64,000 nt of DNA from Datisca glomerata (lineage: Eukaryota; Streptophyta; Magnoliopsida; Cucurbitales; Datiscaceae), in assembly GCA_003255025.1 (NCBI GenBank), contig QANY01013209.1, positions 310,001 through 374,000 on the forward strand, in the 5' to 3' direction. Positions 59,532-64,000 of this stretch are shown piece by piece; position 1 is the stretch's first letter, and each line of letters starts with the position of its first letter. The notes under the pieces are model-generated. The model searched no databases and was not told the origin of the DNA. It saw nothing but the letters and a program-made list of their open reading frames with translations. The position numbers and the translations under genes are program-made.

Positions 59532-61850
59532 TGTTGGATAATATTGTTTATTTTTACTTTACTTCTCTAGTATTTAAGGGTATTTTAGTATTTTTAACTT
59601 TCTCCGTTTATATGTTTTAACCCATGTATTTTCTCTTTCATTAATCAATTAGAATAACTCTTTTAGCTTTTCAAGTTGCTATCAAAGTCTAAAAATCCTA
59701 ATTTTAACTCTAACCCTAGTATGCCACTTATCTTTACCACAACCATCAAATAGTTCCGATCACCACCTGACATCACCGCTGCCTCTACCCGCCGTCAGTC
59801 GCTGCCACCTCGGGTCGTCGGAGCTCATTTTTTCACTCTTTCGAGCTTCATTTTTTTGAAGTGATTGGGTTTTCCTAGGCTGTGTGCTGATCACAGCTCG
59901 AAATTTTAGTGTGTTTCGAGTTGCTGTGGCTTAGACCACAGTTTGGTCACCCGTTTGATGACTTTTTCATGATATAGAAGGTTGTGTTCAATATTTCTTC
60001 ATCTCTCCATCGGATTTTCTTGGCAATTTGTGTTGCTTTCTTGGACCGTGATGTCTAATTCTTCAGATGTTGTTGTTACTGTTGATGTTAAGCCAGACAA
60101 GACTTATCCCGTGTCCGGTGGAAGAGCTACTAGCATCCTTTTGAATAGATGAAATTTTACTGCTTGGTCTCGATTGTTGAGGTTATTTCTTTGTGGATGG
60201 GGTAAGAGTCTTTGGCTTCAAGGACGTGTTCCTCACCCTGAAAATGATGATGCAAAGGAAGCTCAGTGGGATATTGATAACTGTTTGATATTGGGATGGA
60301 TGTTTGGATCTATGGAGTCTTCGGTCTTTAATATGTTTATGTATCATGAGACAATTGCTAATTTGTGGAGCGCTTTGACTGCCATGTATGCCCATTCGAG
60401 AAATAGGGCCCAATATTTTTAGTTGTATCAGGAGATTTCTAGTGCCAATCAGGAGAGACTTGGATTGAATGTCGCTCAGTATTTTGGATATTGACGTGTA
60501 CAGTGGGATGAGATGGCTCAATATAAACCTGTTAGTGAATTTGGGACAATGGCTGATTTAGCAGTAAAGATGCTGGATCGTCAAGACACGTATGCATTTC
60601 TGATGGGGCTCAAGCTTGAATTTGAGGCACTTCGTACCCAAATCCTTAGTGCAGTTGTGCTTGAGTTGGGGTTTCGTAGATGTCAACTGACCATACCTGT
60701 TTTATCATATGGAATTCATAAGGGCAATATATAATCCTCTCTGTGTATATGGATGATATCATATTGACTGGTGATGACAATATCGGCATTATTAAGGTCA
60801 AGAAAGATCTTAGTTTAGCTTTTGATATCAAGAATCTGGGGGGCTGAAGTATTTTTTAGGTATTGAGGTTGCTCGTTCTAAGGCAGGTATCACTCTCTCC
60901 TACCGGAAGTATGTTCTTGACCTTCTTGGTGATAATGAGATGTTGATATGTAAACATGCATATGCACCTATAGACTTGAATGTCAAATTTTCAGTTGAAT
61001 CAGGTAAACTCTTAATACATCCAAGTATGTATGAAAGATTAGTTGAGAGACTTATTTATCTGACCGACACACATCTCGATTGGACTTTTTATGTTAGCCT
61101 TGTGAGCCAGTTTATGCATGCTCCCCGTACACTTCATTTGGATGTAGTTTACACATTTTGAGGTACTTGAAGTCATGTTCGGGCCTTGGTCTTTTTTATT
61201 CCTCTAAAAATACACCTATTGTGTCCTGAATTACTAATGCTGACTATGCTGGGTCAAAGATAAATAGGAGATCTACATCTGGTATATGTACTTTTTATGG
61301 TAATCATCTTATCTCCTGAAAAAATAAGAAGCAATCTATGATTTCTCGGTCCTCTGCTAAGGTAGAATACATGGCAATGGGTCAAAGGGACATGTGAGGT
61401 TCTTTGGCTCCATTATATTCTAGGGGAACTCAGTTTCTTATTATGTTTACCTTCCACATTATACTGTGGCAATAAGTCGGCCTTAATGTTAGCATCAGAT
61501 TTGATCTTCATGAAAGAAACAAACATATCGAGGTTGATATTCACTTCATTTGAGAGAAAGTTTGATCGAGGGCTATCTCTACAAAGTTTGTCCTTCACCT
61601 GAGCAAACTGTTGATGCCCTTACAAAACTCGTCGGTCCTACTCTTCTATAGTTAACTCTTCCCAAGCTTAGCATGATGGATATCTATACGCCAGTTTGAG
61701 GTGTAGTGTTAGATAATATTGTTTGTCTTTACTTTACGTCTATAGTATTTAAGGGTATTTAGTATTTTTAGCTTTCTTGTTTATGTGTATAAATATCACA
61801 TGTATTCTCTCTAATTTTATTAATTAATTAATAACTCTTTTAATTTTTCA
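59532..61850 (+). mobile_element. Compact deleted Ty1/copia element (D), 2.3 kb
   Basis: Short LTRs at 59532-59673 and 61707-61850 (142 and 144 bp) both begin TGTT(G/A)GATAATATTG. A weak primer site (TTGCTATCAAAG) follows the first. A purine-rich TTTGAGGTGTAG precedes the second. The inside is gag fused to the end of reverse transcriptase and RNase H, the middle of pol being deleted. No 5-bp target duplication was seen. Confidence 0.85.
60051..61700 (+). pseudogene. Element D gag / RT C-terminus / RNase H remnant
   Basis: Gag reads MSNSSDVVVTVDVKPDK, then FTAWSRLLRLFL, DDAKEAQWDIDNCLILGW and AVKMLDRQDTYAFLMGL (60051-60640). The next recognisable piece is VYMDDIILTGDDN (about 60745), the YxDD motif, followed by KKDLSLAFDIKNLG. 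RNase H survives as SGICTFYGNHLIS and SRSSAKVEYMAMG (61280-61380), and the end as HIEVDIHFI and TVDALTK-type blocks. Protease, integrase and most of the reverse transcriptase are missing; many stops. Confidence 0.8.
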
Positions 61851-63169
61851 AGTATTTTGTCAAATTTTATGAAAAAATACAGTAATATAGACATAAAATT
61901 TAGAAAAATAATACATTAACCGGCGATAGAGAAATTTATGGAATTAAGTCATGGAGGACCAACTTTGCATGTTTTGAAAGTTCATAGAATAATTCTACTC
62001 ATTTCAAAAAGTGTCTGAGTATAAATTACCAATGACTCAAAGTTCATTAGTGTAATTTGAATTTAACCATTTCTATTTTCAACCAAAAAATAACGATCAT
62101 TATCATTTCCATTTTTTTTTTGAAATTTTACGCCTCAACCTGGTATTTGAACAATTTACAATATTGAACCTTAATTTTTTATCTGAACGCGAATTTTAAC
62201 TCGAGTAGTAATATTTGAGGAATTTTGGTTTAGCCCCCAAGTAATACTTTATGTAATTTATCTTTCAGTTAGAATGTCATCAAAATTGAGATAACATGAC
62301 TTCTAGATTAAGTTTTATGTTTGGTAAGCGAATAGTTGATGATCACCCAAATCTATGTAAATAATAAGAATGATTTAGACTGCTTATACTTATATTTTTT
62401 GGAGTTTATTTTTCTAAACAGATTAAACATAATAGGGAGGTTTTATTGCTGTTTTAGGAGAAGTGCTGTCAATTTGGCTTGAAGGGTTTGAGAAGAGATG
62501 CATTTTCTCCTTGCCCATTTTAAGTTGATAATCGTTTGTTTCTTAGTTTTTGTAGTTATGGGGTTTTAAATAATTCAATTTGTTTTAAATAATTATACAT
62601 GGATTATAAAAGTGTTTGCCATCCAAGTTTGTCATAAATATATTTTTTACTCAAATTTTTAGAATGATTTTGCAAATCGGATTGTTAGATCAGATCAAAG
62701 ATCGTTACAAATAATAGTAATTAAAATATTAACTAGTAGGCATACATATGAGATCTTTAAAAATAGTTTACAACTATTCTAACTAAAATTAAACAATAAA
62801 AATAAGTTTGACACTACTTTATAAAATTGCATGGTATATAATGTCTCAAAATAATGAACTCAAACTTGATGTCAGACATATAAGTTTTTAAATAACAATA
62901 AGCAAATGCAAAAAATAAGTTAATCATAACTTATTGGAGTCATCGTCTTCATTAGTTTTAGGGTCATTCACACCAATTGTTAACTCCTAACTATTAAACA
63001 TTTATTTTAATTTATAAGGCTTCAAAATTAACGATTATGTAACATGAGAAAAGATGGACTAACCTATCTTAAACATAGATATTAAATTGATAAAATAAAT
63101 GCAAAACAAAAAATGGTCATAAGATCATCATGTATTTTGACACAAAATCACTTTAACTTCTTAAGTTTT
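61851..63169. other. Intergenic DNA, no gene recognised
   Basis: AT-rich, with a run of T's near 62111. No convincing open frame, RNA gene or transposon signature was found. The sequence from about 63107 may belong to the outer part of the inverted repeat that follows. Confidence 0.5.
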
Positions 63170-64000
63170 GACATCTTTCCTAATGGTGCCTGAACTTTCT
63201 CCATCCATCAAATAACTTTCATGACCATAAAATCTCGGTTAAGTTCACATGCATGACACATGTCATTTTAAATTATCATTGTCTTAAACCTTATAATTGA
63301 AGCTACATTCATGATTTTTTCTCCTAAAACAGTCATGATTTCTTCTTCATCTTCATAGATTTGTCAAAATTCGGTTCAACAAGCTAAGATTCCACAAGCC
63401 ATGGTTTTGTCTCCTCTAGTTCGTTTCATCTCCTTAAGATCGATTTTCATTAATTTCTTCAAACTAATTTTTTCATGAATTATGTTTTCACCTTATTTTT
63501 CATGCTTCATGAATAAATACAAACTTTGGCTGCAAATTGGGCACTTTGACTCAAGGTTGGCAGCCTTCAACCCTTCACAAATGTCCATTATTTTCTTGAA
63601 TTCAGTTTTTAACTTATTTCTCCAACTGCTCACTCATGTTTGTATTTATTCATGAAGCATGAGAAATCATATGAAAATTTAATTCATGAAAAAATTTATG
63701 AAAATCGAACCTTAAGGAGATAAAATCACACTATAGGAGATGAAATTGTGACATGCCAAATATTAGCTTGCTAAACTGATTTTTAACAAATCAATGATGA
63801 TGGAGAAGAAATTGTGCGATTTTGGAAGGAAAAATCGAGAATATAACTTCAATTATAAAGTTGAGTAGGAGGATGATTTTAGAAGAAAAAATAAAATATG
63901 TTGTGCACGTGACATTCTTAACTGAGATTTCCAGTCAAAGGGGTCATTTGATGGACTGAAAATGTTTATCATTAAAGAATTCTTTAATGAATTTAACATC
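63170..64000. repeat. Long imperfect inverted repeat (foldback), right end beyond the window
   Basis: Left arm about 63170-63524, spacer 63525-63637 (113 bp), right arm 63638 to at least 64000. The innermost 24 bp of the arms are perfect complements (63501-63524 and 63638-63661). Further out, blocks such as GTTAAG...CATG, ATAATTGAAG and CCATCAAAT pair in the correct order, with mismatches and small gaps. The spacer has no coding potential. Likely a non-autonomous DNA transposon with long terminal inverted repeats (for example Mutator-like) or a foldback element; a hairpin RNA locus is the alternative. Confidence 0.8.

Overview
The window is plant nuclear DNA, almost certainly from a eudicot. 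Genes are interrupted by GT-AG introns, intergenic DNA is very AT-rich, and most of the 64 kb is nested transposable elements of plant type (CACTA, Ty1/copia, Ty3/gypsy chromovirus, a TRIM-like element). The sequence does not let me name the species. One ambiguous base (N at 17812) shows it is an assembled genomic sequence.

Only four host genes are well supported. A five-exon type-B-like response regulator (1629-5100, +) keeps the GARP DNA-binding domain, but its receiver domain has Cys where the phospho-accepting Asp should be, and its C-terminal half carries four tandem 47-49-residue repeats. A one-exon gene for a small basic plant protein (5691-6104, -) follows. Two paralogous seven-exon lipid phosphate phosphatases (PAP2 family), 30272-33341 and 51245-53768, both on the minus strand, have identical exon structure and intact catalytic motifs; a nested retrotransposon block separates them.

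Layout: 1-7443 response regulator and small gene; 7447-14038 a complete-ended CACTA transposon (TSD cgt) with a decayed Transposase_24/Ulp1-type gene placed before a truncated TNP2 gene; 14042-16689 minus-strand copia debris and a 29-bp minisatellite; 16690-28572 a minus-strand LTR-internal-LTR-internal-LTR (tandem TRIM-like) element split by a 9.6-kb copia element (16746-26331, TSD gttca); 30272-34345 first phosphatase gene; 36180-51068 a copia element (B) with another copia element (A) in its 5' LTR and a chromovirus (C) in its 3' LTR, C itself carrying a solo LTR of the A family; 51245-54800 second phosphatase gene; 55090-59170 a tandem array of four about 1.02-kb units; 59532-61850 a compact deleted copia element; 63170-64000 a long imperfect inverted repeat running off the window.

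The most unusual signals are the 171-174-bp direct repeat that replaces the normal 5-bp target duplication around element A, the permuted gene order of the CACTA element with an internal cluster of subterminal repeats, the large foldback at the right edge, and the phospho-site-less response regulator. No single undescribed multi-gene system is evident. The four host genes look like ordinary single-function plant loci, and the transposons show a clear relative order of insertion.
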